From contig DATDIL010000022.1 of NCBI GenBank assembly GCA_036521075.1, positions 1 to 64,000 on the forward strand: a stretch of DNA of 64,000 nt, read 5' to 3'. A model generated the notes under the pieces. That model worked only from the letters and a program-made list of their open reading frames with translations, did not search any database and was not told where the DNA came from. The position numbers were made by a program, and so were the translations under genes. Of the stretch, positions 51,148 to 59,731 are shown piece after piece (positions within the stretch are counted from its first letter, which is position 1; each line of letters starts with the position of its first letter). The stretch comes from DAIDKA01 sp036521075. Lineage in GTDB: Bacteria; Pseudomonadota; Gammaproteobacteria; Steroidobacterales; Steroidobacteraceae.

Positions 51148-52599
51148 ATGAAACGCCGTGACTTCGTAACACTGGCTGCAGCGACACTGGGCCAGGCCGG
51201 CGCCGGGGATCTATGGGCGCAGACGGGCGGCCCCGCATCGATGGACATGGGAGGATCGGATCCTGGCCCCCACGCGGCGCCGGCCGACTTCACTTTACGG
51301 ATCGCACCGGTGGCCGTGGAGATCGCGCCCAGCCATTTCGTCAGCACCGTGGGCTACAACGGCACCTCGCCCGGGCCGGTACTGCGCATGCGCGAGGGCA
51401 AGCCCGTCACGGTCGATGTCATCAATGACTCCGAGGCTGCCGAACTGGTCCATTGGCATGGCATGTTCCTGCCCTCACAAATCGATGGGGCCGATGAGGA
51501 AGGCACGCCGGTCATCCCGCCGGGGGCTCGGCGCCGCTACCGCTTTACGCCGCGCCCGGCCGGCACGCGCTGGTATCACTCCCACGCCATGGCGATGGGG
51601 GACCTGCATCGCGGTTCATATACCGGCCAATACGGCTTTGTCGTCATCGATTCGGGCCGCGATCCGGGCAAGTACGACCAGGAAGTGTTTCTCGCGCTGC
51701 GCGACTGGGAGCACTTCTATACCGATCAGTTCGTGGACATGGACGACCAGGACGCGCCCGGACCCCAACCCGAAAAGCCGGCGAAACTGGATACCCGCCC
51801 GAATGGGCTGGAAGTCATGAGCCAGCTTTACTCAATCAACGACAAGGCACTGCGGGCCGGAGAACCGATCCGCGTACGGCCGGGCAGCCGCGTGCTGATG
51901 CATCTGCTGAACGCCAGTGCCGTGGAGAACCGCACCCTCGCCCTGCCCGGCCATCAGTTCAATGTGCTGGCGCTGGATGGCAATCCGGTCCCGAACCCGA
52001 AGGCGGTCAAGGTCCTTACCCTGGGGCCGGGCGAGCGCATCGATGCCATCGTGGAAATGAATCAGCCGGGCGTGTGGATACTGGGCGCCACCGATGATGC
52101 CACCCGCCAGAGCGGCCTGGGCGTGGTCGTCGAATACGCTGGCCAGCACCGCCCGCCGCAATGGGTGGCGCAACCCGGAATCTTCTGGGATTACACCGTG
52201 TTCGGCGCGGCGCCCGTCGGCAAGGCCCCCGAGCAGACCATCGAAATGGTATTCGAAAAAATCCCCGGCGGCGCCCGTCCCTTCAACCTGTTCACGGTCA
52301 ACGGCAAGCCCTATCCGCATGATCGTGAGTTCGTTCTGCAACAAGGACGTCGCTACCGGCTGCTGTTCCGCAATCGCACCGACGACGCTCACCCCATGCA
52401 TCTGCACCGCCACACCTTCGAGCTGGCCAATGTCAACGGCAAACCTACCGGTGGTATTCTCAAGGACACGGTCATCGTGCCCATGTACGGTCGCGTCGCG
52501 GTCGATTTCACGGCCGACCAGCCCGGCCTGTCGCTGTTCCACTGCCACATCCAGCACCACATGGACTACGGCTTCAAGGCGTTGTTCCGGTACGCTTGA
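51148..52599 (+). CDS. Tat-exported multicopper oxidase
   Basis: 483 residues with a twin-arginine signal (MKRRDFVTLAA) and three cupredoxin domains. All four copper motifs are intact: HWHG (His102, His104), WYHSH, HPMHLHRH and HCHIQHH (Cys466 as type-1 ligand). The residue ten positions after Cys466, the usual axial position, is Phe476. The group includes laccases and CopA-like copper oxidases. No Met-rich copper-binding insert stands out beyond a short DMGG near residue 34. Divergent from the MoxR/VWA operon; no copper regulator is adjacent. Confidence 0.92.
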   Translation: MKRRDFVTLAAATLGQAGAGDLWAQTGGPASMDMGGSDPGPHAAPADFTLRIAPVAVEIAPSHFVSTVGYNGTSPGPVLRMREGKPVTVDVINDSEAAELVHWHGMFLPSQIDGADEEGTPVIPPGARRRYRFTPRPAGTRWYHSHAMAMGDLHRGSYTGQYGFVVIDSGRDPGKYDQEVFLALRDWEHFYTDQFVDMDDQDAPGPQPEKPAKLDTRPNGLEVMSQLYSINDKALRAGEPIRVRPGSRVLMHLLNASAVENRTLALPGHQFNVLALDGNPVPNPKAVKVLTLGPGERIDAIVEMNQPGVWILGATDDATRQSGLGVVVEYAGQHRPPQWVAQPGIFWDYTVFGAAPVGKAPEQTIEMVFEKIPGGARPFNLFTVNGKPYPHDREFVLQQGRRYRLLFRNRTDDAHPMHLHRHTFELANVNGKPTGGILKDTVIVPMYGRVAVDFTADQPGLSLFHCHIQHHMDYGFKALFRYA

Positions 52600-52626
52600 A
52601 CACTTTGTTCGGTAAAGTATTACTCC

Positions 52627-54123
52627 ATGATTGTGACTCCGAAAGCCGCGCGCGCCGTGCTGCGCACCCTCACCCTCGGCGTACTGTGCTTCGGGCACAC
52701 GCATGCATGGGCCGCCCCTTGGGCTGAGGTCGGCGATGTCCAGCTGCGTTCGGATATCGAAACCCTGGCCACGGCGGGCGTCATCGACAATCTCACCACC
52801 GAGTGGCCGGTCCCCTGGACACGCATTCTTGACCGGCTGGCCGTGAGCGGTGCGCTGAACGGCCAACCCAGCTCGGTCGTGGACGCGGCCGAACGGATCC
52901 GGCACCAGGCCGCGGGCCAGATGGTCCAGGACACTACGAGCTTTTCGGCCTATTTCGACGCCACCAATGCGCCCGAAGTGGTCCGCGGCTTCGATGCGCT
53001 GGGGCGCCAGAACGCGCAAACGCAGGGCACGCTGGCCTGGAACGGCGAATCCACCTTCATGCAACTTTCGGCCGGGCTGCAGTCGCATGATAGTTTCGAT
53101 TCGCACACCGTGCTGCTGGATGGCACCTACATCGCCCGGCAGATCTACGGCGCCGCCGTGTACGCCGGGTATCTGACGCACTGGTGGGGACCGGGTTGGA
53201 TCTCGGCACTTTCGCTCTCGAACAATGCGGCACCCATTCCGCAGATCGGGATTTCGCGCATCGATACCAGCCCATTCAAGTCGCGATGGCTGTCCTGGCT
53301 GGGCCCCTGGCAGGCCGAGTTCTTTGTCGGCGTGCTGGAGGGCGACATGCTGCCCACTCATACACTGATTGACGGACTGCGCTTCAACTTCAACCCCGCG
53401 CCGGGACTCGATATCGGCCTGGAACGCATGGACGAGGCATGTGGCCGCGGCCATCCCTGCAATCCCGCCAACTATTTCAATCTGAGCAACAGCCCCACGA
53501 ATCCCAGCAAGACCAACGACCAGGGCGACATCGACATCAAGTACTCCCGCGAACTGGGCGCAGTTGCACTGTCGGCCTACCTGCAGGTGATGAACGAGGA
53601 TTCCAATCCGTTCTACCATTCCGGTACCAGTCATCTGTTCGGGCTCACGGGCTGGGTGCCGGTGGGTCAGAGGCGCGTGCGCATCACCGCCGAATTCACC
53701 GATAGCATTGCCACGCAACAGATCTTCGGCTTCGGCGACTACTTCTATGGCTTCGCCTACAACGACTACAAGTACCTGGGCGGCATGCGCAACTGGGATC
53801 GCGCGCTGGGCTTCAGTTTGGATACGGACGCAAAGCTGGCCACCCTGCAGGCCAGCTGGCTGGATGCCCACAACATCACCTGGACGCTCAGCTATCATCA
53901 CGCCGATCTCAACGTCGCGGTGCCAACCGGGGCCACCGCTTACAGCCTCATCAATTTCGTCAGCTCGGCGCCCGTGCCCATCAACATCGGCCAAGTACGC
54001 GCCAGCTTTGCGCTGCTGGATCATTTCGCCGTGGATGTCGAGGCGCGCTACTCAAGCGATCAGCCGCGACCCGCGCACGGGTCACAGGGCGCTGGCGAAG
54101 TGCGCCTGAGATATTCGCTGTGA
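52627..54123 (+). CDS. Wzi-like capsule assembly outer-membrane protein
   Basis: 498 residues with a signal peptide (about 1-29) and an 18-strand-type beta barrel of the capsule-assembly Wzi family (WAEVGDVQLRSDIETLATAGVI at the start, YLTHWWGPGWISALSLSNNA in the middle). It ends in the outer-membrane sorting residue after alternating aromatics (LRYSL). Wzi anchors capsular polysaccharide, but no capsule locus is nearby and many soil bacteria carry orphan homologues. ATG at 52627. Its stop abuts the convergent CAP-protein stop with no bases between. Confidence 0.86.
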   Translation: MIVTPKAARAVLRTLTLGVLCFGHTHAWAAPWAEVGDVQLRSDIETLATAGVIDNLTTEWPVPWTRILDRLAVSGALNGQPSSVVDAAERIRHQAAGQMVQDTTSFSAYFDATNAPEVVRGFDALGRQNAQTQGTLAWNGESTFMQLSAGLQSHDSFDSHTVLLDGTYIARQIYGAAVYAGYLTHWWGPGWISALSLSNNAAPIPQIGISRIDTSPFKSRWLSWLGPWQAEFFVGVLEGDMLPTHTLIDGLRFNFNPAPGLDIGLERMDEACGRGHPCNPANYFNLSNSPTNPSKTNDQGDIDIKYSRELGAVALSAYLQVMNEDSNPFYHSGTSHLFGLTGWVPVGQRRVRITAEFTDSIATQQIFGFGDYFYGFAYNDYKYLGGMRNWDRALGFSLDTDAKLATLQASWLDAHNITWTLSYHHADLNVAVPTGATAYSLINFVSSAPVPINIGQVRASFALLDHFAVDVEARYSSDQPRPAHGSQGAGEVRLRYSL

Positions 54124-54969
54124 TCACGGTTGCTTCACGGGTTGGGTGAGCAGCTGATCCCAGTACAGGCCGCGCCGCGAACCTGCTCCGGAAGCCTGCG
54201 CGAGGCCCATCTCGACGAACCTCGCGTCCATGATGTTCTCGCAGTGTCCGGTACTGTGCAGCCATCCGGCCACGACTTCCTGCGCCGAGGTCGGTCCGTA
54301 GGCGATGTTTTCCCCTACCAGCTTCTCCCGGTAGCCCGTGGCACGCACCCGCTGCGCGGGCGTATGCCCGGTGCGGTCGACGTGTTCGAAATAATCGTGT
54401 CGCGCCATGTCCGCGGCGTGTTCGTACGCGACGCTGTCCAGCGTGGCGGACTCGTGCAGGGGCGGCGCCGGACCGAACGCGCGTTCGCCGCAGCGAGTGC
54501 CGTTCGCCCGGACTGCATTGACGAGCTGCAATACACCTGCTGCCGATGAGGGCTGAATGCTTGCCACCGCGCGTGAAGCAATCACCATCCAGGTATTCGC
54601 TCCCTTGCGGTAGACACCGATATCGCGCAGTGCTTGATCGGCAAACTCGCGGCAACGGGTCTTGCGCAACGCTTGCAGCACCGAATCCTCGGAGCCGCTG
54701 ACGCGCAGGCCCACTGCCTGGCGGACCCGATAGCCGGCCTGCTCAGCCGCCGTGAAGGGTGAGCCGCCGGAGGCCCACACGGCCGCCGCCCGATCCAGCT
54801 GCCGGCTCAGTTGCAAGGGCTGATTCGCGGGTACGAGCCCCGCGCAGCCGCTGACGCGCAGCAACTGAACGGCCGACACCGGGTCGGCCCATGAGGTATG
54901 TGGACAAAGTGCGGCAGCCAGGCTCAACAGACAGCCGAGCTGCCCCAGCGGTGGAAGTTTCAAACGCAT
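54124..54969 (-). CDS. Exported CAP (SCP/PR1)-domain protein
   Basis: 281 residues: signal peptide (about 1-28), an unassigned N-terminal region with repeated helices, and a C-terminal CAP domain (about 140-275). Marker motifs are LVNAVRANGTRCGERAFG, HESATLDSVAYEHAADMARHDYFEH, VGENIAYG and GWLHSTGHCENIM. Bacterial CAP proteins are secreted and their substrates are mostly unknown. ATG at 54969 follows AAGGTGA. Divergent from the PadR gene across 123 bases. Confidence 0.9.
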   Translation of the reverse strand: MRLKLPPLGQLGCLLSLAAALCPHTSWADPVSAVQLLRVSGCAGLVPANQPLQLSRQLDRAAAVWASGGSPFTAAEQAGYRVRQAVGLRVSGSEDSVLQALRKTRCREFADQALRDIGVYRKGANTWMVIASRAVASIQPSSAAGVLQLVNAVRANGTRCGERAFGPAPPLHESATLDSVAYEHAADMARHDYFEHVDRTGHTPAQRVRATGYREKLVGENIAYGPTSAQEVVAGWLHSTGHCENIMDARFVEMGLAQASGAGSRRGLYWDQLLTQPVKQP

Positions 54970-55092
54970 TCACCTTGGGCTTTTCTCGATAATGACCTGC
55001 CAGAACGGTCGGGGGCGGGAACGGATGACTACGGGGCGCGGAACCGCGTCACAGTCTTGCGCCCGCGGAAATACCTATGTGGACTTACGATC

Positions 55093-55398
55093 ATGGGTCA
55101 GAAAGACAAAGCCGTCCGGATGTCCCTGCAGACTCTGCGGGTTCTGGAAGCGTTCCTTGAGAATCCGACCGACGAGCTTGCCGGCGCTGACGTGCAGAAG
55201 CGTGGCCAGCTGGCGTCGGGCACTTTGTACCCAATCCTGTTGCGACTGGAATCGGCCGGATGGTTTGTCAGTCGCTGGGAGGCGGTGGATCCGGCCCATG
55301 TCGGGCGACCGCGCCGCCGACTGTATCGGCTCACCCCGAGCGGTCTTGCCCGCGCGCGTGAGGTATTCGCAAGCTTTGGTCAAGGAGTTCCCGCATGA
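55093..55398 (+). CDS. PadR-family transcriptional regulator
   Basis: 101 residues forming a winged helix-turn-helix: SLQTLRVLEAFLENPTDELAGADV, then LASGTLYPILLRLESAGWFVSRWE and RPRRRLYRLTPSGLARAREV. The short form lacks the C-terminal dimerisation domain of long PadR proteins. ATG at 55093. Its stop overlaps the next ATG (ATGA), so it is coupled to the split TonB-type gene and probably regulates it. Confidence 0.9.
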   Translation: MGQKDKAVRMSLQTLRVLEAFLENPTDELAGADVQKRGQLASGTLYPILLRLESAGWFVSRWEAVDPAHVGRPRRRLYRLTPSGLARAREVFASFGQGVPA

Positions 55399-55691
55399 AT
55401 CCGCGGCACGACAAGACCGACCTGGCGCAGCGACTCATTCTCGGTGCCGCGCAGCGCGCACCGGCAGCGCTGTCACAGCGCCTCGCGGAGGAGTGGCTCG
55501 CGGATCTTGGCTCGCGAACCGCCTCGCTCTCGCGCCTGCGTCTCGCGCTTGGCTGCTGCTGGGCCAGCGGCGTCATCCGGCACGACTTTCGCGTGCCCCA
55601 ACTTGCGGCCTCGGGCGCAGCGGCCGCCCACAAACCCGTATTGAGTGACTTGCGAGTCGACCTGCCGCTTCTCTCGCGTCGCACGTCGTAG
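55395..55691 (+). CDS. N-terminal part of a split TonB-type protein
   Basis: 98 residues. The block RLAEEWLADLGSRTASLSRLRLALGCCWASGVIRHDF is the N-terminal cytosolic region seen in PadR-linked energy-transducer TonB proteins of related bacteria. The frame ends at TAG right after LLSRRTS, just where the transmembrane anchor should begin. The C-terminal TonB domain continues in another frame at 55645-56214. I read the pair as one gene broken by a frameshift plus loss of the membrane segment, but a stable short protein cannot be excluded. Confidence 0.6.
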   Translation: MNPRHDKTDLAQRLILGAAQRAPAALSQRLAEEWLADLGSRTASLSRLRLALGCCWASGVIRHDFRVPQLAASGAAAAHKPVLSDLRVDLPLLSRRTS

Positions 55692-55707
55692 TCTCCTGCC
55701 CACCCTG

Positions 55708-56214
55708 ATGCATGTGACCATGGAATTGCAGACCCGGCCGCAACCGCCGTCGACCCCGCCACTGTCCAAAACGACTTTCAAGCTGCAGCCGATCACTCTT
55801 GGGCGGCTGGATCCCGTGGATCCGTCAAAGCTCAACCTTGTGATGCAGACCACCGACCCCCCTTTGACCCCTACCCCTGGAGCGCAGAATACGCGGCAAA
55901 CCGCGCCACCCCGACCGGTGCAAAGAATAATGGGCGGCCCGGGCACGAACTTTCCGAACACGGATGACTATTACCCTGCAGCCTCGCGACGCATGGCGGA
56001 GACCGGCGCAGCCATGGTTCGGGTGTGCGTGAACACCCAGGGCCGTCTGACCGCTGACCCGACCATTGCCGCATCATCCGGGAGCCGACGGATCGATGAC
56101 GGCGCCTTGAACCTCGCCAAGGCAGGTTCCGGACACTATCGGCCGACCCTCGAGGACGGCGAGGCGGTGAACGCCTGCTTTGCCTACAGAATCCGCTTCA
56201 TGCTGATCAACTGA
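55708..56214 (+). CDS. TonB C-terminal domain protein, apparently detached from its anchor
   Basis: 168 residues from ATG at 55708 (the frame is open from 55645). A Pro/Thr-rich spacer is followed by a TonB-like C-terminal domain: FPNTDDYYPAASRRMAETGAAMVRVCVNTQGRLT, IAASSGSRRIDDGALNLAKAGSGHYRP and CFAYRIRFML. TonB couples inner-membrane energy to outer-membrane receptors and needs a membrane anchor; none is encoded in this frame. See the upstream partner. It ends seven bases before the convergent HDOD gene stop. Confidence 0.65.
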   Translation: MHVTMELQTRPQPPSTPPLSKTTFKLQPITLGRLDPVDPSKLNLVMQTTDPPLTPTPGAQNTRQTAPPRPVQRIMGGPGTNFPNTDDYYPAASRRMAETGAAMVRVCVNTQGRLTADPTIAASSGSRRIDDGALNLAKAGSGHYRPTLEDGEAVNACFAYRIRFMLIN

Positions 56215-56221
56215 GCGAGAA

Positions 56222-57433
56222 TCATTGGCCCTGATCGGCCAGGCACGCCATCGCGAGCTTCTCGGCATCGACCCAGTCGCAGGGAATGCCATCGAGCCGC
56301 TCGAAGAACTCCTGGCCGACGACGCCGTTGCGACGTGGCGGACTGCTGAAGGCGTCACTGTCGTCGGTACCTGAAAGCGCCAGTGCCGCTGCCAGTGCCG
56401 ACAATGTGTTGAAGCGCGTCACTCCGACCCGTTCGGGGGTATGGTGGTGCGCGACCGCCTCGACCAGAGTATTGGGCATGCCCCACAGTCCGAGCAGGTA
56501 AGCCCCGATCTCGGCGTGCGAAGTGCCCAATACACAGCGTTCCGCCTCCTGCATCGGAATGTCCCTGCTCAGCGCCAACGCCGCGGCCTGATCAAGTTGC
56601 GCCGGCCGCTCCTGAACCAGCACCCAGTAGCCAATGTCGTGCAGAAATGCCGCCAGCACGGCCTCGTCGCTGCAGGGACTGCCGGCCGTCAGGGCGGCCG
56701 TGACACGCGCCACGCGCTGCACATGTGCCTGCATGAAATCCAGGTCGAGGTCGCTGCGGGCCGCACGCTGCCAGCCCGTAAGCACCTCCGAGCACATCAC
56801 CAGGTTGCGAACCGCCAGGAACCCCAGCTGTGTGAGGGCCTGGGCAATGCTCTTGATGCGGTCGCGTTCGTGAAACATCGCGCAATTGGCCAGCTGCAGC
56901 AGCTTCGCAGTGATCGCCGCATCGGCCTCGATGACCGCGCATATTTTCTTCGGTGTGACATTCTTGTGGCTCATCATCACCTGCAATCTGGCAAACGTCC
57001 GCGGCCGCGATGGCAGCCGGTGCACGCTGCCGATGAGCGCGCGCAGCCCGGGCTGGGACAGCAGATCCTGAAGTCTCAGGCAACGCTCGATCGCCTCGTG
57101 GACTTCACTTCGCGCCGATTCGCGGAAAACATATTGGTGAGCCGCGGGAAAGGGCAGCTGGTATGCCCGACTGGAGCATTCGAGGCTGGCGCAAAGTGCG
57201 ATCCTTGAAGTGCTCGGCCAGCGTCCGCTGATGCTCAACAGCAGTGGCACGGCGTCCGCGGCACAGTCATCGACATCGGCGACCACGACATCATGCGGCC
57301 GACGTTCGAGCTCCCGCAGCGCCTGCGAGCCCGTGGCGGCGAGCGTGACGATCCACTGGTCGGCGCCCGGCCGGGACGGCTGCTCCTGCAACCGCCAATC
57401 GTGATCGCCCACTAACAGAATGTACCGTGGCAT
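56222..57433 (-). CDS. HDOD-domain signalling protein with receiver-like N-terminus
   Basis: 403 residues. The N-terminal 120 or so have a receiver-like pattern (YILLVGDHDW, DVVVADVDDC) but the phosphoacceptor context is degenerate. An HDOD domain follows at about 135-330 with LPSRPRTFARLQVMM, IEADAAITAKLLQLANCAMF, FLHDIGYWVL and AVAHHHTPE. HDOD proteins act in signalling without HD phosphodiesterase activity in most cases. ATG at 57433. The tRNA-Arg gene lies upstream on the same strand. Confidence 0.88.
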   Translation of the reverse strand: MPRYILLVGDHDWRLQEQPSRPGADQWIVTLAATGSQALRELERRPHDVVVADVDDCAADAVPLLLSISGRWPSTSRIALCASLECSSRAYQLPFPAAHQYVFRESARSEVHEAIERCLRLQDLLSQPGLRALIGSVHRLPSRPRTFARLQVMMSHKNVTPKKICAVIEADAAITAKLLQLANCAMFHERDRIKSIAQALTQLGFLAVRNLVMCSEVLTGWQRAARSDLDLDFMQAHVQRVARVTAALTAGSPCSDEAVLAAFLHDIGYWVLVQERPAQLDQAAALALSRDIPMQEAERCVLGTSHAEIGAYLLGLWGMPNTLVEAVAHHHTPERVGVTRFNTLSALAAALALSGTDDSDAFSSPPRRNGVVGQEFFERLDGIPCDWVDAEKLAMACLADQGQ

Positions 57434-57517
57434 TACACTGCCGCAGGAGCCTCGCCCATGAGAGAACCCATATCACCTGCGGGCGCCCGATCTGTCCGGC
57501 ATCACGTCACAGTCTGG

Positions 57518-57594
57518 TGGCGCGCCCGGAGAGATTCGAACTCCCGACCCTCAGGTTCGAAGCCTGATGCTCTATCCAACTGAGCTACGGGCGC
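57518..57594 (-). tRNA. tRNA-Arg (anticodon UCG)
   Basis: 77 bases on the minus strand with encoded CCA. The acceptor GCGCCCG pairs with CGGGCGC, the discriminator is G, the anticodon stem is TCAGG/CCTGA and the loop CTTCGAA gives anticodon TCG. The T-loop is TTCGAAT. It reads CGA codons. Confidence 0.97.
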
Positions 57595-57661
57595 TTAGCA
57601 TCCGGACGAATGCCGGAACTCGTATAGGCTACCGAATTCCAAACCGGATTGGGAACTGTGC

Positions 57662-59221
57662 TTGGCCGCCCCGCTCACCCGACGACGCTTGCTGAATCTG
57701 ATCGGTCTCACGGCAGGCTCCGCCGCGGCCTATCAGGCCGCAATGGGCCTGGGGCTGGCGCCGGCGGGCGCCGCCGAATCGCTGCCCGATATCGTGGCTT
57801 TGGGATCACAGCGGCGTCGGGTGCTGATCCTGGGCGCCGGGATTGCCGGCCTCACCGCTGCCTACGAGCTCAGTCGCAAGGGCTATGAATGCCTGATTCT
57901 CGAAGCCTCGCAGCGTGTGGGAGGACGCAACCTGACCCTGCGCCACGGTGATGTGGTCGATGAGATTGATCAGCCGCAGGTGTGTCGTTTCGATGCCCAT
58001 CCGGACCTGTACCTGAACGCCGGCCCGGCGCGCATCTCCGCGCTGCATTCCTCGGTGCTGGGCTATTGCCGCGACTTTGGCGTCGCCATGGAACCCTTCG
58101 TTAACCAGAACCGCAACGCCTGGGTCCAGGATGAGGCCCTTGCCGAGGGGCGCCCGGTGCGTATTCGCGAGTGTATGGCCGACACCCGCGGATTCCTGGC
58201 GGAACTCATGGCCAAGGCCTTTCACTCGGGGCGCCTGGATCTGCCCGTTGCGGAGTCCGACGCCGAGAACGTGCTCGAGTTCCTGCGTATTTTCGGGGGG
58301 CTGGACGCGGACAACCGCTACGACCCGCAGGTGCGGGCCGTGCTGCGCAGTGACACCACCCTGCCGCTGCCGCTGCGCGAAGCGCACAGCCTCTCCGAGC
58401 TGATGCGTATGCATTTGTGGACCGAGCTGATCAACATCGAGGAAGCCCCGGACCAGGCGCCGACCATGCTCGCCCCAGTGGGTGGCATGGACAATCTGGT
58501 ACGCGCCTTCCAGCGCCACCTTGCCCCGGTGCGCACGGGCTGCCAGGTGCGCTCGATCATGCTGCGCGAGAAACAGGTGGAGGTGCTCTACGACGGACCC
58601 GAGGGCATGCGGCGCGAGAGGGGTGATTTCTGCCTCAACAGCATACCGGCGCATCTGATGCGCGGCGTCACGAATAACTTCGACCCGGGTTACGCCCAGG
58701 CCTTTGACAGCCTGGAGCCGGGCAGCCTGATCAAGATCGGCTTGCAGATGCGCGAGCGTTTCTGGGAGGGCGAACAAATCTACGGTGGCATGTCCTGGAC
58801 CACCCAGGACATCACCCAGATCTGGTACCCGGGCCACGGCATCCATGGCTCCAAGGGGGTGCTGCTGGGCGCCTATGTCTTCGGCGGCGAGGCCGCACAG
58901 CGGTTCGAGCAGCTGACCGGGCCGCAAAGGCTGGCCGCGGCCATCGCCCAGGCGGGCAAGGTGCACCCGCGATACGGTGAATATGTCGAGAACGGCATCA
59001 GCGTCGTGTGGCGCCGGATGCGACACCTGCAAGGCTGCGCCCCCATGTGGACCGCCGCGGGCCGCAGCGAGTTCTTTGCCACCCTGCGCGCGGCGCACGG
59101 TCGGCACTACGTGATCGGTGACCAGGTCAGCTTCGCGAGCGGCTGGCAGCAAGGCGCCATGGACTCGGCCTGGGCAGCGGTCCGGGACATCGACGCCCGG
59201 GTCCGTGCTGAAATCGCTTAA
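57662..59221 (+). CDS. Tat-exported flavin monoamine oxidase family protein
   Basis: 519 residues. The N-terminus LTRRRLLNLIGLTAGSAAA is a twin-arginine signal. The FAD motif LILGAGIAGLTAAYEL (about 54-69) and EASQRVGGRNL follow. APVGGMDNLVRAF and the C-terminal FASGWQQGAMDSAWAAV are typical of amine oxidases such as L-amino acid or tryptophan oxidases. The start is TTG at 57662, seven bases after a GGGAA site; no ATG or GTG in frame precedes the signal. A small secreted protein gene follows after 64 bases. Confidence 0.87.
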   Translation: MAAPLTRRRLLNLIGLTAGSAAAYQAAMGLGLAPAGAAESLPDIVALGSQRRRVLILGAGIAGLTAAYELSRKGYECLILEASQRVGGRNLTLRHGDVVDEIDQPQVCRFDAHPDLYLNAGPARISALHSSVLGYCRDFGVAMEPFVNQNRNAWVQDEALAEGRPVRIRECMADTRGFLAELMAKAFHSGRLDLPVAESDAENVLEFLRIFGGLDADNRYDPQVRAVLRSDTTLPLPLREAHSLSELMRMHLWTELINIEEAPDQAPTMLAPVGGMDNLVRAFQRHLAPVRTGCQVRSIMLREKQVEVLYDGPEGMRRERGDFCLNSIPAHLMRGVTNNFDPGYAQAFDSLEPGSLIKIGLQMRERFWEGEQIYGGMSWTTQDITQIWYPGHGIHGSKGVLLGAYVFGGEAAQRFEQLTGPQRLAAAIAQAGKVHPRYGEYVENGISVVWRRMRHLQGCAPMWTAAGRSEFFATLRAAHGRHYVIGDQVSFASGWQQGAMDSAWAAVRDIDARVRAEIA

Positions 59222-59285
59222 GATAGCGGCTCGGGCACTTCGGTGTCAGATGCGACAAATTCTTACATTCCTAGGGGGGTTTCCA

Positions 59286-59693
59286 ATGAAGTTCCGTTCC
59301 ACCGTGCTGGCCTCCTCGCTGGCGATTGCTGCCTTGGTCGTGGCAATGCAGGCGTCGGCCGCCTGCAGCTACCCGAAGACGCCGGACAAAATTCCGGATG
59401 GCACCAAGGCGACCAAGGAAGAGATGATCGCCGGCATGAAGATGATGCGGGCCTACAACGACCTGATCAAGCAGTACACGGACTGCCTGAAGTCGGAGCA
59501 TGACACCGAAGTGGCGAAGATTGATGGCGCCCCCGCAGCCGACGATGCTGCGCAGAAGAAGAAAAAAGATCAAAAGGACGACCTCGACAAGGTGCTCGCG
59601 CAGAAGAACGATGCCGCCGTGGATGAAGCCTCGGCGGTGACCGGTCGTTTCAACGAGCAGATCAAGGCTTACAACGCCGCGCACAAGAGCTAA
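59286..59693 (+). CDS. Small secreted Lys/Asp-rich protein
   Basis: 135 residues: signal peptide (about 1-25, cleavage after ASA), then CSYPKTPDKIPDGTKATKEEMIAGMKMMRAYNDLIKQYTDCL and a highly charged helical tail with a run of lysines. Two Cys in the mature part could pair. ATG at 59286 is preceded by a strong AGGGGGG ribosome site. I do not recognise a named family, although similar short proteins occur in related genomes. It lies downstream of the amine oxidase gene and upstream of moeA. Confidence 0.78.
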   Translation: MKFRSTVLASSLAIAALVVAMQASAACSYPKTPDKIPDGTKATKEEMIAGMKMMRAYNDLIKQYTDCLKSEHDTEVAKIDGAPAADDAAQKKKKDQKDDLDKVLAQKNDAAVDEASAVTGRFNEQIKAYNAAHKS

Positions 59694-59731
59694 GGCGAGC
59701 GCGCTGCGGCCCCCCGGCCTCGCGCCCATCC

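Noticed and set aside
51832..54024. Minus-strand open frame of over 700 codons opposite the multicopper oxidase and Wzi genes
   Set aside because: Crosses two unrelated real genes and lacks any motif; a GC-driven shadow.
52627..54123. Capsule biosynthesis locus around the Wzi-like gene
   Set aside because: No wza, wzb, wzc, glycosyltransferase or polymerase genes lie nearby, so the Wzi homologue is treated as an orphan.
57806..59152. Minus-strand open frame opposite the amine oxidase
   Set aside because: Antisense to clear FAD motifs; no independent support.
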